This document shows positions 49,369-59,605 of a stretch of DNA of 64,000 nt, one piece after another. Both the position numbers and the translations under genes were made by a program. The notes under the pieces were generated by a model. It was not told where the DNA came from. It saw only the letters and a program-made list of their open reading frames with translations, and did no database searches. Position 1 is the stretch's first letter, and the number at the start of each line of letters is the position of its first letter. Source of the DNA: Methanobrevibacter sp. V74 (lineage in GTDB: Archaea; Methanobacteriota; Methanobacteria; Methanobacteriales; Methanobacteriaceae); contig NZ_CAUJAN010000007.1 of NCBI RefSeq assembly GCF_963082495.1, positions 1 through 64,000 of the forward strand. The letters run 5' to 3'.

Positions 49369-49884
49369 ATGGAAGAAATAGTTGAAGTTATTGGAATCGA
49401 ACATTTAAAAACAATATTGTCAGGTCTTACACCAGAAGACATTGTTAAACCTGCATTTGATAATTGGATGGGCGGCATTAAAACTGGCCATACAATATTA
49501 AATCTTGAAAATGGTCAGGTTTATGGATTAGGCATTGATTTTAATGATCTTTCATTAGGCGATGAGATTTATATTGAATTATATACCATTAGCTCTCATG
49601 AAAATCCAATCAATGAAGAGGAATTTTTCTCTAAAAGGGAATATGAGGAATTTCTAGAGTTTAGCAGCGAAGATCCTTGTGAGCATATTCCAGATATTAT
49701 CACAGAATTTTGTGAAGTAAAAGGCATTGATGAATATGAACGCCAAATTGGCCTTTTAGCATATAATTTTGAAAAAATGGAACAATCCAATTATAATATG
49801 TGGGAATCTAAGATTTTAAACAAGTATTATGATGCCATTTATGAAAACCACAATCCATTTGAGTTTAGCCAGTCTAGTCTTTAG
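49369..49884 (+). CDS. Hypothetical protein
   Basis: I do not recognise this 171-residue acidic protein. It has a short beta-rich N-terminal half (TILNLENGQVYGLGIDFNDL) and a helical second half. It has no signal peptide or metal-binding motif. AAAGGAATATTATCAT precedes the ATG. Its last 11 bases overlap the convergent priL gene. Confidence 0.55.
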   Translation: MEEIVEVIGIEHLKTILSGLTPEDIVKPAFDNWMGGIKTGHTILNLENGQVYGLGIDFNDLSLGDEIYIELYTISSHENPINEEEFFSKREYEEFLEFSSEDPCEHIPDIITEFCEVKGIDEYERQIGLLAYNFEKMEQSNYNMWESKILNKYYDAIYENHNPFEFSQSSL

Positions 49885-51211
49885 GGGATTGTTTGTCCAG
49901 CTGGAATTTTTTACGCCCATAACATGAAAGAGGGTTATTGATTCCTTTACATGATTTGTCTGGATGACATAGGTGGGGTAAATGTATTTTTATTTTCTCA
50001 CAGCTCATTGGAGTATACCATTTAGTTTCACCTTCATGGTTAATATCAACTGTTTCATGCATTCCAAAACCTAATTTTGAGATGATATTTATTTTTTCTT
50101 GAGGCTGGTCATCAAATAAAGGAGGTGTACAGTTATCTGCCGCATCAAAGATTAATGGAAGGATTTCATTTTCTGTAATTGTAAGGTCAGGATCTATGTC
50201 TGATACTTTCACGGTTTCATCTGAAGCAAATATTCTTGGATATAATCTTGCATATGATGCAAAGGATGTTAAAAGAAGTACGATTGCATCGTTACGTCCA
50301 CCGGAAGATACACCTTCAACTGTTGCTTTAATGCATGGTGGGAAAGCATCTGGATTTAATTTACCTGCTTCGACAGAACCGTAAATTCCACCACTACCTG
50401 TATAGTATTGATTATATTTGCTAATCTCTGTTGGTATGAATTCTTTTAACTCTTCACTGATTTTAATGATGGCTGGGTGAATTTCAATTCTTGCTGACAT
50501 TTCTTTAATGCGTCCAATATATTCTTCGGTTTTCTGCATTATTAATCTTGATATGATTTGTTCTTTGACGCTGTCGCCTATTAATATATTATACATTCGC
50601 TCAGGGCTCCTATCGATAAATTCATCCCCAAAACGATATAGGAAGTCGTCCTGTTGAAGAATAATGTTTCCTTCATCAATTAAAAGATCGGTCATTTTGA
50701 TTTTTTTGGAAGCTACAATGTCTCTTAGGGATTTCCAGTTTATTGCACCATCCACCTTCACCTCATCAAGCACTTCATCAATGATTTCTGCTCTTGAAAT
50801 TGGAGGTATTTTAGATAATCTTTCTAGAATCAGTGTTCCTTGAGATTCAATAAATAGTCTGGTCTCTCGTGAGCCTAAGTTAAATTGTATTGCAATTGCC
50901 TGACATAGTATATGAAAGGCCACTGCGTCTTTGGCGAATAATTCTTCATTTGACAGGTATTCAAATTCAGCTGGAACAAAGTTGTTGTTGTTCTTTTTCT
51001 CTATTGCCCATTGCATACGTTTCATACATAAATCAAAGTATGATTTAGGAATTAAATTGTCATCTGATATTTTTTGATTTAGTGTGTGAGTGCAGATTTC
51101 TATTAAAGATTCATCTACCTCAAATATTTGATTTAAATCTCCATATTCACGTATAATTTCTCTTCCTTCATCGGAAAGTGGATTAATATATGAAACTTCT
51201 GCCATGTTCAT
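49874..51211 (-). CDS. priL: DNA primase large subunit
   Basis: PriL partners PriS and regulates primer synthesis. The 445-residue protein is helical in its first half. Its C-terminal domain carries the four cysteines of the primase [4Fe-4S] cluster: DNCTPPLF, MSCEKIKIHL, LCHPDKSC and PLSCYGRKKF. Two adjacent Met codons (51211 and 51205) are possible starts, and neither has a clear ribosome binding site, so a leaderless start is possible. It is divergent from metG. Confidence 0.88.
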   Translation of the reverse strand: MNMAEVSYINPLSDEGREIIREYGDLNQIFEVDESLIEICTHTLNQKISDDNLIPKSYFDLCMKRMQWAIEKKNNNNFVPAEFEYLSNEELFAKDAVAFHILCQAIAIQFNLGSRETRLFIESQGTLILERLSKIPPISRAEIIDEVLDEVKVDGAINWKSLRDIVASKKIKMTDLLIDEGNIILQQDDFLYRFGDEFIDRSPERMYNILIGDSVKEQIISRLIMQKTEEYIGRIKEMSARIEIHPAIIKISEELKEFIPTEISKYNQYYTGSGGIYGSVEAGKLNPDAFPPCIKATVEGVSSGGRNDAIVLLLTSFASYARLYPRIFASDETVKVSDIDPDLTITENEILPLIFDAADNCTPPLFDDQPQEKINIISKLGFGMHETVDINHEGETKWYTPMSCEKIKIHLPHLCHPDKSCKGINNPLSCYGRKKFQLDKQSPKD

Positions 51212-51314
51212 TATTTTTTATTTTATATTTTAAATAGATAACCTATTTTCAAATTCAATATTGATTTTTTTAAATTATTTTAATTGGCGAAAAAATTGCC
51301 TCTAAAAATAAATC

Positions 51315-51329
51315 TTTATTATATATAAG
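51315..51329 (+). promoter_or_regulatory. TATA box of metG
   Basis: TTTATTATATATAAG lies about 45-60 bases before the metG ATG (51374), at the usual spacing for an archaeal promoter. GAGGGG at 51360-51365 is the ribosome binding site. This promoter probably drives metG with the DUF530 and DUF1699-like genes behind it. Confidence 0.5.
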
Positions 51330-51373
51330 TAACATAATTATACTATGTTTAAAATAATTGAGGGGACTGATTA

Positions 51374-53359
51374 ATGTCAAAAATATTTATTTCATGTGCA
51401 CTTCCTTATGCAAACGGACCATGTCATTTAGGTCATATCCGTTCCACTTATCTTCCGGCTGATATTTATGCAAGGTATAATAGAATGATTGGAAATGACG
51501 TGTTAATGGTTTGTGCTACAGACGAACATGGAACTCCAATTGCTGTAAAAGCGGATAAAGAAAATAAAAAACCGATTGAAATATCAAAAAGATATCATGA
51601 CATGATTGTTCGTGATGTGGAATCAATGAATATTTCATTAGATAGCTTTACAAGAACGACTGACGAATCTCACTATGAAATTGCTAAAAACTTCTTCAAA
51701 TCATTATATGATGAGGGATTAATTTATAGGGAGGATATCCAACAACTATACTGTCCTGTATGCAATAAATTCTTGCCTGACAGGTATGTGGAGGGGTCAT
51801 GTCCAGAATGCGGGTCAGAAGCAAGGGGGGACCATTGCGAGAAATGTGGAAAGGCTCTTGAACCTACAGAACTTGATGAACCACATTGCATTACCTGCGG
51901 CACAACTCCAATTATCAAGGACACATTCCAATATGCCTTTAAGCTGTCTGAATTTGAAGATGACTTGAAGGAGTATATTTCTTCAAATGAAAATTTGCCT
52001 GCAAACGTTAAAAATTACGCTACTAACTGGTTAAATGATGGGTTAAATGACTGGATTCTAACCCGTGATATGGATTGGGGAATACCTGTCCCATTAGATG
52101 AAGCTAAAGGCAAAGTATTATATGTTTGGATTGAAGCATTCTTAGGTTACATCTCGTCAGCATCACAATGGTCAAAGCAATCTGGCAGGAAATGGGAAGA
52201 ATACTGGAATGATTATGTGGTCCATTTCATTGGAAAGGATATTATTTACCACCATTCAATCTTTTGGCCGGGACTTTTAAAAGCATATGGATGCAAATTG
52301 CCTGACATGATATATGCCGGTGAATTTCTATCACTTGAAGGAGAAAAGATGTCTACAAGTAAAAACTGGGTAATATGGATCAGCGACTTTGTAAAAGACT
52401 ATGATCCGGACTTATTAAGATATTACTTAACCATGAACGCTCCCTTAAACAAGGATTCAGATTTCTCATGGGACGACTTCCAAAGAAGAAACAATGACGA
52501 ACTTGCAGATGTAATAGGAAACTTCCTGCACCGTACATTTGTATTCACTAAAAAATCATTTGACAATAGGATTCCAGAATATAAAAATCCAACAGAGGAA
52601 GATGAATCATTCAGAATGGCTATTGAAGAGCTACCTAATAAGGCTGGTGAATACATAGCAAATTATGAATTTAGAGATGCGTTGCTTGAAATATTCAAGG
52701 TAGCCAAAAAGGGAAATAAATATTTCAATGACCAGGAACCATGGAAGGCTGTTAAGGAAGATGTACAGAAAGCAGCAAACTGTTTATACTTATCTAATCA
52801 ATTAGCAAAAACCTTAGCTTACATGCTAAAACCCTTCATACCAACAAAAGCCGATAAAATAGCTGAAATCATGAATATCGATTCTCTTGATGTATGGGAT
52901 GATGCTAAAATAGCACTTCCGGTTGGTCATGAGATAAATAAAGCTAAACCATTATTTAAAAAAATTGAAGATAAAGAAATTGAAGCTCAAAAAGCTAAAT
53001 TAAAAGAAAACTTAAGTGCAGAAGATGAAAATATGAGTGATTTAATAACAATAGATCAATTTGATGAAGTAGTAATTAAAATCGGACAAATTAAAGAAGC
53101 TGAAAAAATAGAAAAATCAGACAAACTATTAAAATTAAAAGTGGACATCGGAGAAGAAAAAACAAGACAAATTGTTGCAGGTCTTGCTAAATTCTACTCC
53201 CCTGATGAATTGGTTGAGAGGAAAGTGTGTGTTGTTGCTAACTTACAACCAGCTAAACTATTTGGGACATTATCTGAAGGTATGGTTTTAGCTACTGGTG
53301 AATCCGGTGCATTACTCGCTCCTGACGTTAATGGAAAAATTGGTGAAAGAATTCAATAA
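51374..53359 (+). CDS. metG: Methionyl-tRNA synthetase
   Basis: The 661-residue class I synthetase charges tRNA-Met. It has the HIGH-type motif CHLGHIRST (about 17-25) and a double zinc knuckle (CPVCNKF...[12 protein letters not shown]...CITC, about 127-180). It also has the KMSTS motif [10 protein letters not shown] (about 323-332). A C-terminal OB-type tRNA-binding domain spans about 560-661 ([20 protein letters not shown]). Ten bases separate it from the DUF530 gene. Confidence 0.95.
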   Translation: MSKIFISCALPYANGPCHLGHIRSTYLPADIYARYNRMIGNDVLMVCATDEHGTPIAVKADKENKKPIEISKRYHDMIVRDVESMNISLDSFTRTTDESHYEIAKNFFKSLYDEGLIYREDIQQLYCPVCNKFLPDRYVEGSCPECGSEARGDHCEKCGKALEPTELDEPHCITCGTTPIIKDTFQYAFKLSEFEDDLKEYISSNENLPANVKNYATNWLNDGLNDWILTRDMDWGIPVPLDEAKGKVLYVWIEAFLGYISSASQWSKQSGRKWEEYWNDYVVHFIGKDIIYHHSIFWPGLLKAYGCKLPDMIYAGEFLSLEGEKMSTSKNWVIWISDFVKDYDPDLLRYYLTMNAPLNKDSDFSWDDFQRRNNDELADVIGNFLHRTFVFTKKSFDNRIPEYKNPTEEDESFRMAIEELPNKAGEYIANYEFRDALLEIFKVAKKGNKYFNDQEPWKAVKEDVQKAANCLYLSNQLAKTLAYMLKPFIPTKADKIAEIMNIDSLDVWDDAKIALPVGHEINKAKPLFKKIEDKEIEAQKAKLKENLSAEDENMSDLITIDQFDEVVIKIGQIKEAEKIEKSDKLLKLKVDIGEEKTRQIVAGLAKFYSPDELVERKVCVVANLQPAKLFGTLSEGMVLATGESGALLAPDVNGKIGERIQ

Positions 53360-53369
53360 ATAGATTAAA

Positions 53370-54947
53370 ATGCCAGAATCTGCACTAGTTAATAAAGCTG
53401 AAAGCTATTTGAAAGAGATAGCAAATGATTGCATTAGCTTGGAAAATATTGAGGAATTCGATGTTTTCAAAGACCTTTACTTTAAACTAGATAACAGATT
53501 AAACTATTTATCAAAACTAAAAGATGATATGGATGTACAGGGATACACCACACCTTTTACATCTTTAAATAAATATGGAACAAAAACAGTAGCTGAAGTT
53601 GCAGCTGATGAAATAAGGGAAAACAGCCGGCACAATCAAATATTTAGAATGAAAGCAAATGCTAAGAAAAACATTCTAGACCGAGTTAAATCAGCTATTG
53701 ATTCGCATAAAATTGCATTGGGAAACCTGGAACAATTCGGGTCTGTGAAATGCAATTCATGTTATAAAAAATATTCAATCAGTGAATATAAACAGAATCA
53801 TGGTGAATGTAGTTGTAAAAGTAAAGCCTTCACTTTTAAAGTAAACAAAGAATTAACCTATCGCCTTGAAATAATCCCATACCTTCCGTTATCTGGTAAT
53901 TACATGGTTCTTCTAAGTGAATTATCAAATAACTCACGCGATTCTTTTAAACAGGTATTGAACATTCTAAAACAGGAACGTAAAGGATTAGTTAAAACTA
54001 TATCTCTTGTTATTAGGTTCAGAGACGATAATAATCGCTTAATTAGGAAAAATGTTACCTTGGAATCTGAATACATCCATAATTACGAAGAGGAGGTAAG
54101 ACGTAGGTATGGTGGAGATGTGAGAATCGAAGCATTGAGATTCCATAGAACAAAACCGGCGATTATTGATGATAAGCATGCACGTACAGCTCTTGCACTT
54201 GCATATGTTGGTTATTCTCAGGAAATTATCTCCAACATTAAAGAGGATATCTTAAAACGTAGATTAACGGATTTTAAAAGAATAAATAAATATGATGAAA
54301 TCATTGAGGAATTTGAAAATCAAACACCTGATTTCATAGATAAATATGATTTAGATGCAATAGAATCATGGAGAAAATCCGAAATTGAAAACAAATTCAG
54401 AAACCTTAACTATATTGACAGATTCGGAAATATGGCAAGATCTTTAAAGCGTGATTTGAAAGTAAGGGAAAGCATATACAAAAGCACTTTTAAAAACATT
54501 TCAGCAACATTAATAATATGGGATATGTTCAGATATTACCTTACAACATCCAACAATTCCCGTAAAATTAATCTAGGACCATTTCCATATATAAGGGTTG
54601 AATTGGATAGGGAACAAAGAAAAGTATTCCAAACAACATATAAAAAGGTAATAGAGATATTAAACTCATTCACGGATATTAAAATAATTCCTATATCTGA
54701 AATGGATTTGCTGTTATATGAGAAATTCAAATTCGAAAAAGAAATGCGCAATTCAAATATTAAAGTTAACCATGTAGCATTGGGCGCTGCTTTAATCAAC
54801 CTAAACTCAAATATTGAGCTTGAAGACATTAGTAATGCATTCAACATTAATGAATCAAGAATTAAAAAGGAACTTAAGCATATCGATCAAATTAAAAATC
54901 CGAAAAGCGACAAATCTAAGAAATTCCTGGATTTAATTAAAAAGTGA
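53370..54947 (+). CDS. DUF530 family protein
   Basis: The 525-residue protein belongs, by overall pattern and length, to DUF530, known only from methanogens and related archaea. It has a cysteine cluster (KCNSCYKKYS...GECSCKS, about 124-150) that could bind zinc, a basic central region and a C-terminal helical segment reminiscent of cyclin/TFB folds (ALGAALINLNSNIELEDISN). The function is unknown. It is directly downstream of metG and 4 bases before the DUF1699-like gene, so the three form an operon. Confidence 0.65.
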   Translation: MPESALVNKAESYLKEIANDCISLENIEEFDVFKDLYFKLDNRLNYLSKLKDDMDVQGYTTPFTSLNKYGTKTVAEVAADEIRENSRHNQIFRMKANAKKNILDRVKSAIDSHKIALGNLEQFGSVKCNSCYKKYSISEYKQNHGECSCKSKAFTFKVNKELTYRLEIIPYLPLSGNYMVLLSELSNNSRDSFKQVLNILKQERKGLVKTISLVIRFRDDNNRLIRKNVTLESEYIHNYEEEVRRRYGGDVRIEALRFHRTKPAIIDDKHARTALALAYVGYSQEIISNIKEDILKRRLTDFKRINKYDEIIEEFENQTPDFIDKYDLDAIESWRKSEIENKFRNLNYIDRFGNMARSLKRDLKVRESIYKSTFKNISATLIIWDMFRYYLTTSNNSRKINLGPFPYIRVELDREQRKVFQTTYKKVIEILNSFTDIKIIPISEMDLLLYEKFKFEKEMRNSNIKVNHVALGAALINLNSNIELEDISNAFNINESRIKKELKHIDQIKNPKSDKSKKFLDLIKK

Positions 54948-54951
54948 AAAT

Positions 54952-55419
54952 ATGAATGATGAAGATATTACCACAATTCATATTACCAAAGCACTATCTT
55001 CCTCTATGATTGTTGAGTTGATTGACAAACACCCTAACTTAGAGGAAATCACCTGTTCTCCCAGCGTTTATAAAAGAACCTCTAAGACATATATTGATGC
55101 ACTGAACCAGTTAGATATTAACGTTAAAACAGAATATCAATGGGGTGCAAAGTCTAGAAGTAATGATATCGAATTTTACATAAAAAAATTATCAGATGAA
55201 GGATTAAATCCAAAACAAATATCTCAAAAACTAGATATATCCCTTAATCGTGTTTATTACTTGCTTAGAAAGGCCAATGCTAGCTTTAACAATCGCAAAC
55301 GTAAATATGACCATGATGAAATTAAACAGCTTAAAAAAGATGGCCTGTCTGCTAGAGAGATTTCTGACAAATTAAATATTCCTCCTAGGAGTGTTTATTA
55401 TATTTTAAATAAAAAATAA
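54952..55419 (+). CDS. DUF1699-like domain plus two helix-turn-helix units
   Basis: The first part of this 155-residue protein (about 1-65) resembles DUF1699, with ELIDKHPNLEEITCSPSVYK followed by RTSKTYIDAL. Two similar HTH units follow: LSDEGLNPKQISQKLDISLN with RVYYLLRKA, and LKKDGLSAREISDKLNIPPR with SVYYILNKK. This suggests a DNA-binding protein, possibly a regulator. It is cotranscribed with DUF530. The DUF1699 assignment is from memory of the family pattern. Confidence 0.6.
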   Translation: MNDEDITTIHITKALSSSMIVELIDKHPNLEEITCSPSVYKRTSKTYIDALNQLDINVKTEYQWGAKSRSNDIEFYIKKLSDEGLNPKQISQKLDISLNRVYYLLRKANASFNNRKRKYDHDEIKQLKKDGLSAREISDKLNIPPRSVYYILNKK

Positions 55420-55455
55420 CTACTTTTTTTAATAATGACAACTATATAATAAACT

Positions 55456-56469
55456 ATGATGATTTTACCACAACTTCCATTATATGGAATAGCTATAATC
55501 TGCGGCTTATTATCTTTTGCGGTTACAAAATTAACAATGCCAAGAATTATACGAAAACTTGAAGATGCCGATATTGTTGGAAAAGATATTCATAAATCAT
55601 GGAAGCCTGTTGTTGCTGAAATGGGTGGATTTGGCATATTATTCGGATTTATAATTGGAATATTTTCCGGAATATATATGCATGATATTTTAACATTTAA
55701 GTTGGTTATAGTGCTCGTTGTCATATTGCTTGTTGGAATAATAGGTATTGCAGATGACTTACTTGCGCTATCCTCAAAAGAAAAATTTTTCTTATTGTTT
55801 TTAGCAGGTCTGCCTTTAATTTGGGCAGCTCCTCCTAATGTAGGATTATTGTATCTTATTACAATTCCAATTGCATTATCTGTGGGTTCTAATTTAACAA
55901 ACATGTTGGCAGGGCTAAACGGTATTGAATCTGGTCTTGGGATTATTTCCATGACGTCACTTACAATTGCTTGTATAATTTTAGGCAAATACGATGTTAC
56001 AATCATCTCAATGAGTATGTTAGGTGCCTTGATTGCATTTTTATATTATAATAGATATCCTGCAAAGATTTTCCCAGGAGATACAGGTACGTTAATAATC
56101 GGTGCAGCTATTATATGTGTTGCTTTTATTGGTAGGGTCAAGTTAATAGCTTTCATAATAATGATGCCGAATATTATTGATGCGGCTTTAAAGTTCTACT
56201 CGGCGGGAGTAATGAACAGACAACAACAAAAGCCAACGCAATTAAATGATGAGGGTAAACTTGTAAGGCCTAAAAGTGGTTTTAAGTCATTGATTAGGTT
56301 AGTTTTAAGAAGACCGATTGCTGAGAAGGATGCAGTTAAAATAATTTGGGGAATTGGATTATTCTTTGGTGTTTTAGGTATTGTTATTGCATTAATCATG
56401 CCGGGAATGCTTGAAAATCAGACATTGATGAATTTTTTACATATTAAGGAAATGTTTTATCATATATAG
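55456..56469 (+). CDS. MraY-like GT4 phosphosugar transferase
   Basis: The 337-residue membrane protein has about ten hydrophobic helices and the hallmark motifs of the MraY/WecA superfamily: GIADDLLALSSKEK (about 97-110), NLTNMLAGLNGIESGLG and FPGDTGTLIIGA. Members transfer a sugar-phosphate from a UDP-sugar to a lipid phosphate. In this organism it may serve pseudomurein or N-glycan synthesis; the sequence cannot decide. The gene ends immediately before the reductase gene, so translation of the two is probably linked. Confidence 0.85.
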   Translation: MMILPQLPLYGIAIICGLLSFAVTKLTMPRIIRKLEDADIVGKDIHKSWKPVVAEMGGFGILFGFIIGIFSGIYMHDILTFKLVIVLVVILLVGIIGIADDLLALSSKEKFFLLFLAGLPLIWAAPPNVGLLYLITIPIALSVGSNLTNMLAGLNGIESGLGIISMTSLTIACIILGKYDVTIISMSMLGALIAFLYYNRYPAKIFPGDTGTLIIGAAIICVAFIGRVKLIAFIIMMPNIIDAALKFYSAGVMNRQQQKPTQLNDEGKLVRPKSGFKSLIRLVLRRPIAEKDAVKIIWGIGLFFGVLGIVIALIMPGMLENQTLMNFLHIKEMFYHI

Positions 56470-56478
56470 GTGATAATA

Positions 56479-57150
56479 GTGAGGCCTTATGTAATATTAA
56501 ATGCAGCTATGACATTGGATGGTAAAATAGCCACCTTATCTGGAAGTTCAAATATTTCAGGTGCTAAAGACCTTGAAAGGGTTCATGAATTAAGAAAAGA
56601 CTGTGACGGGATAATGGTTGGCATTGGAACTGTACTTGCAGATGATCCAAGATTGACAGTTCATAAAATCGATGCAAAACCTTCAGACAATCCTGTACGC
56701 ATTGTAGTTGACAGCAAATGCAGAACACCAGCTGATGCTAGAATAACTAATGGAGATGCTAAAACCATAATTGCAATGGCCAACGAATATAAGGACGAAT
56801 TTAAAGCATCTGACAAATACGAAATATTGAAAAGCAAGGGAGTTAAATTCTTTTTTTCAGGTGATGTGCAAGTTGACCTGAAAATGCTAATGATTTACCT
56901 TCATGAAGTGGGAATTGATAAGTTAATGCTGGAAGGAGGTTCGACTCTTAACTTTTCAATGATAAAGGCAGGTCTGATTGATGAGATTAGCATTTGTGTA
57001 GCGCCAATGGTGGTTGGAGGGGTTAATGCTAAAACATTTTTCGACGGTGAGGGATTTAATACCATGGATGAGTCAGTAAAATTAAAGTTGATTGATTACT
57101 ACCGGTTAGATAAAGACTTTATTTTAAATTATAAAGTATTAAATGGTTGA
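56479..57150 (+). CDS. arfC: 2,5-diamino-6-ribosylamino-pyrimidinone 5'-phosphate reductase
   Basis: This 223-residue RibD-C-type reductase uses NAD(P)H to reduce the ribose of a riboflavin-pathway intermediate, and it also feeds F420 synthesis in methanogens. The family pattern is clear: ILNAAMTLDGKIATLSGSSN, DGIMVGIGTVLADDPRLTV and LMLEGGSTLNFSMIKAGLID. I chose GTG 56479 because GGTGAT precedes it; GTG 56470 is the alternative. Its 3' end overlaps the convergent membrane gene by 22 bases. Confidence 0.88.
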   Translation: MRPYVILNAAMTLDGKIATLSGSSNISGAKDLERVHELRKDCDGIMVGIGTVLADDPRLTVHKIDAKPSDNPVRIVVDSKCRTPADARITNGDAKTIIAMANEYKDEFKASDKYEILKSKGVKFFFSGDVQVDLKMLMIYLHEVGIDKLMLEGGSTLNFSMIKAGLIDEISICVAPMVVGGVNAKTFFDGEGFNTMDESVKLKLIDYYRLDKDFILNYKVLNG

Positions 57151-57998
57151 TTGGACAATACTTTATACCAAATAAAATCGTCACCTCCATAAAAACTGAC
57201 TAAAATAGATGTAATGCTAAGAATAATAAATATTACAGATACATCCAGTGGCATAAACATTAAAAACAGTGCCAATAATATAATTTCAACAGCTATAAAT
57301 GTTTTTTGAGGATGATTTAGTTTAATATAGCTTAATAGACCCAGTAAAATAGGGGTTAATATGATGGCAGATATGTATAAAATCGAATCATATAATCCAA
57401 TCATGTTTGGGATAGGCAAATTCAAGACATTCATAAATAAATGCATCTCCAAAACTGTTAAAAAGAATCCCTGAACGCCGCCGCTGATGGCTTGAGCTAA
57501 AGTATGCTTTTTGAGAAGCACTCTTGACCAAATCAGTATAGGATATATTATGCCAAATAATGCGCCAATATTGCCTAAAAGTAAAATTAATGCAGCAACC
57601 GGACCTGATAAACCAGTTGTATGGACACTAATTTTCCATTTGAGAGTAATTGCAAGTACAACACCAGTATTTATTGAATAACATAAAAGTAGGCAGGTTA
57701 AAAATCTATCCAAGCTGAATATTAAACAAATTAAAAAGCCAATAAGGTAGGAAAGGATGCCAACAACTAGTGGTGCATACCTGTCGGATCTATTGGATAT
57801 GTCTTTATCGCTACCCAGCCTAGTGGCCCAAAACAAAATGATTGCCATAGGCAAAAGTGAAGCGAAAATTAAGGATATCACTTCCAAAACTATGAATTTG
57901 GATAAATCAAATCCGCTACTTGTAAAAGACAAAGTTAGAGAAATTATTAAAAACAATGGTATGCAAATAATTGGAGGATTTGTAAGTGTTGAAATCAT
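57129..57998 (-). CDS. PAP2-superfamily-like membrane protein
   Basis: The 289-residue protein has about nine hydrophobic helices. It retains PAP2-type features: DRYAPL in place of K-X6-RP, SVHTTGLSG in place of PSGH, and SRVLLKKHTLAQ matching SR-X5-H-X3 with Gln where Asp is usual. Lipid phosphatase activity is plausible, but the changed residues leave doubt. It converges on arfC with a 22-base overlap. Confidence 0.6.
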   Translation of the reverse strand: MISTLTNPPIICIPLFLIISLTLSFTSSGFDLSKFIVLEVISLIFASLLPMAIILFWATRLGSDKDISNRSDRYAPLVVGILSYLIGFLICLIFSLDRFLTCLLLCYSINTGVVLAITLKWKISVHTTGLSGPVAALILLLGNIGALFGIIYPILIWSRVLLKKHTLAQAISGGVQGFFLTVLEMHLFMNVLNLPIPNMIGLYDSILYISAIILTPILLGLLSYIKLNHPQKTFIAVEIILLALFLMFMPLDVSVIFIILSITSILVSFYGGDDFIWYKVLSNQPFNTL

Positions 57999-58226
57999 TT
58001 AGCTATTTTCAATTTATTCATATAGTTATTTATACTTCTTTTAAATTAATAAGTATTATGATGATGTATCCGCCATCTCTGTTGTTGTAAGTGATGGAGA
58101 TAACACATTACTATTTTGAAGTTGATAAAATAGCTGATGCATTTAAAGCTGGTTTGAAATTTAGAAAATAATTTAAATGAATAATTAAATATAATAATAC
58201 TGACTATACTTTTTTGGGGGAAAAAT

Positions 58227-58598
58227 ATGAAAATGGAAATAGAATTAACAGATGAGCAAGCAGAGAAAGTGGAAATCTTAAAAGAAAATGGTATTGAAGT
58301 TGGAGAGGCTATAGAGATTCTCTTTGATATGAAAGATGCTGTTATTGAACATGGCAATGATTTTTTTGACCATAGAATCAATAAGGCACATCAAGAAAAA
58401 GCAGAACTTGAAGAAAAATTGGCTCAAGTTGAAGATGAAATAGAGTTATACAATAAATTAAAAGGCAGCGCTCTTAATCCAATTCAAAAACAAAAGATTA
58501 TTGTAAAAGAATATGGCAATGTTGAAAAATCTTATGATGAGACTGTTCAGGATCAAAAACACAAGTTTAAATGGTCAAATGACATTTTCAAATTCTAA
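58227..58598 (+). CDS. Hypothetical coiled-coil protein
   Basis: The 123-residue protein is charged and mostly helical, with a heptad-rich middle (HQEKAELEEKLAQVEDEIEL). I do not recognise a family. GGGGGAAAAAT precedes the ATG. In the 220 bases upstream (about 58060-58170) is a short reading frame with one shift (VSAISVVVSDGDN...VDKIADAFKAGLKFRK) and no start, which may be a gene remnant. Confidence 0.6.
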   Translation: MKMEIELTDEQAEKVEILKENGIEVGEAIEILFDMKDAVIEHGNDFFDHRINKAHQEKAELEEKLAQVEDEIELYNKLKGSALNPIQKQKIIVKEYGNVEKSYDETVQDQKHKFKWSNDIFKF

Positions 58599-58685
58599 TT
58601 CTTTTTTTTTAAATTTTTTAATTGTTGCAAATACAATGGTTGTTAATGCAACAGTTTATATATTATAAGAATATAATAGTAACAT

Positions 58686-59135
58686 ATGAAATCTTTAGTA
58701 GTTTATTATTCAAGAACAAAAACAACAGAAATTCTGGCGGAAGTCATAGCCGGCAGAGTAAATGCGGATGTGGAAGAAATCATTCCAAAAGTAAAATATC
58801 AGGGAAAAATTGGTTATGCGAGAGGTGGAAAGGATGCAATGAGAGAAAAAATCATTGACCTTGAATCATTAAAATTTGACCCATCTGAGTATGATGTAGT
58901 ATACGTTGGAGGACCAGTTTGGGCAAGTAGGATAGCTAATCCGGTGATTTCATATTTAAAGCAAAATGAAGGAAAATTCAACAATGTAAAGTTCTTTGCA
59001 ACCGCAAAAACTAGTGGATTTGATTCCGCTTTTATTCAGATGGAAAAATTTTCAATTAAACCATTAAACACACTTGGACTGAAAACCAAAGAAGTTAGAA
59101 AAAGTGAATATGATATAGATTCATTTATAAACTGA
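58686..59135 (+). CDS. Flavodoxin-like protein
   Basis: This 149-residue protein has the flavodoxin fold pattern. The FMN phosphate loop SRTKTT is at about 9-14, followed by YDVVYVGGPVWASRIANPV and KFFATAKTSGF. Flavodoxins carry electrons in the cytoplasm; this short type is often annotated as flavodoxin or WrbA-like. It is followed after 4 bases by a MarR regulator and then a MATE transporter, forming a probable operon. Confidence 0.8.
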   Translation: MKSLVVYYSRTKTTEILAEVIAGRVNADVEEIIPKVKYQGKIGYARGGKDAMREKIIDLESLKFDPSEYDVVYVGGPVWASRIANPVISYLKQNEGKFNNVKFFATAKTSGFDSAFIQMEKFSIKPLNTLGLKTKEVRKSEYDIDSFIN

Positions 59136-59139
59136 TAAT

Positions 59140-59604
59140 ATGTCACTTGAAGAATTTAAGATAATAGATCCATCTAATCTTCCTGTTGGTAAGTTAATTG
59201 CCATTATTGAAAAAAATCAAGTTTTATATTTAAATCGTCAACTTGAAAGATTTAATATTAATTCCTCACAGCTTCATTTTTTATTTGAAATATCTCATCA
59301 AAAAGAAATAAATCAGGATAAAATTGCTTCTAGATGCACTATTGATAAGGGTACAGTTGCTAGATCAGTCAAAAAATTAGAAGATAATGACTTGGTTAAA
59401 AGAGAGGTAGATGAGAAAAATAGACGTCAAAAAAAGGTTTCATTAACAAATAAAGGTGAGGAAACATTAAATCAGGCGATTAAATTACTTAATGAATTGG
59501 AAAAAACTGTATATGATAATAGCTATATAGAAACTGAAGATTTTAAAAAAGCTTTAAAAGAAATAGCCATTAAAGCTATAGAATTAAATGATAAAGGGGA
59601 ATAA
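59140..59604 (+). CDS. MarR-family transcriptional regulator
   Basis: The 154-residue protein has the MarR fold: QLHFLFEISHQKEINQDKIA for helices 2-3, TIDKGTVARSVKKLEDNDLV as the recognition helix, and DEKNRRQKKVSLTNKGEE as the wing. Directly ahead of a MATE efflux gene, it is likely a drug- or redox-responsive regulator of this operon. Confidence 0.85.
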   Translation: MSLEEFKIIDPSNLPVGKLIAIIEKNQVLYLNRQLERFNINSSQLHFLFEISHQKEINQDKIASRCTIDKGTVARSVKKLEDNDLVKREVDEKNRRQKKVSLTNKGEETLNQAIKLLNELEKTVYDNSYIETEDFKKALKEIAIKAIELNDKGE

Positions 59605-59605
59605 A

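Noticed and set aside
58046-58381. Minus-strand ORF opposite the coiled-coil gene
   Set aside because: It is a shadow of the plus-strand gene at 58227, with no ribosome binding site and low-complexity composition.
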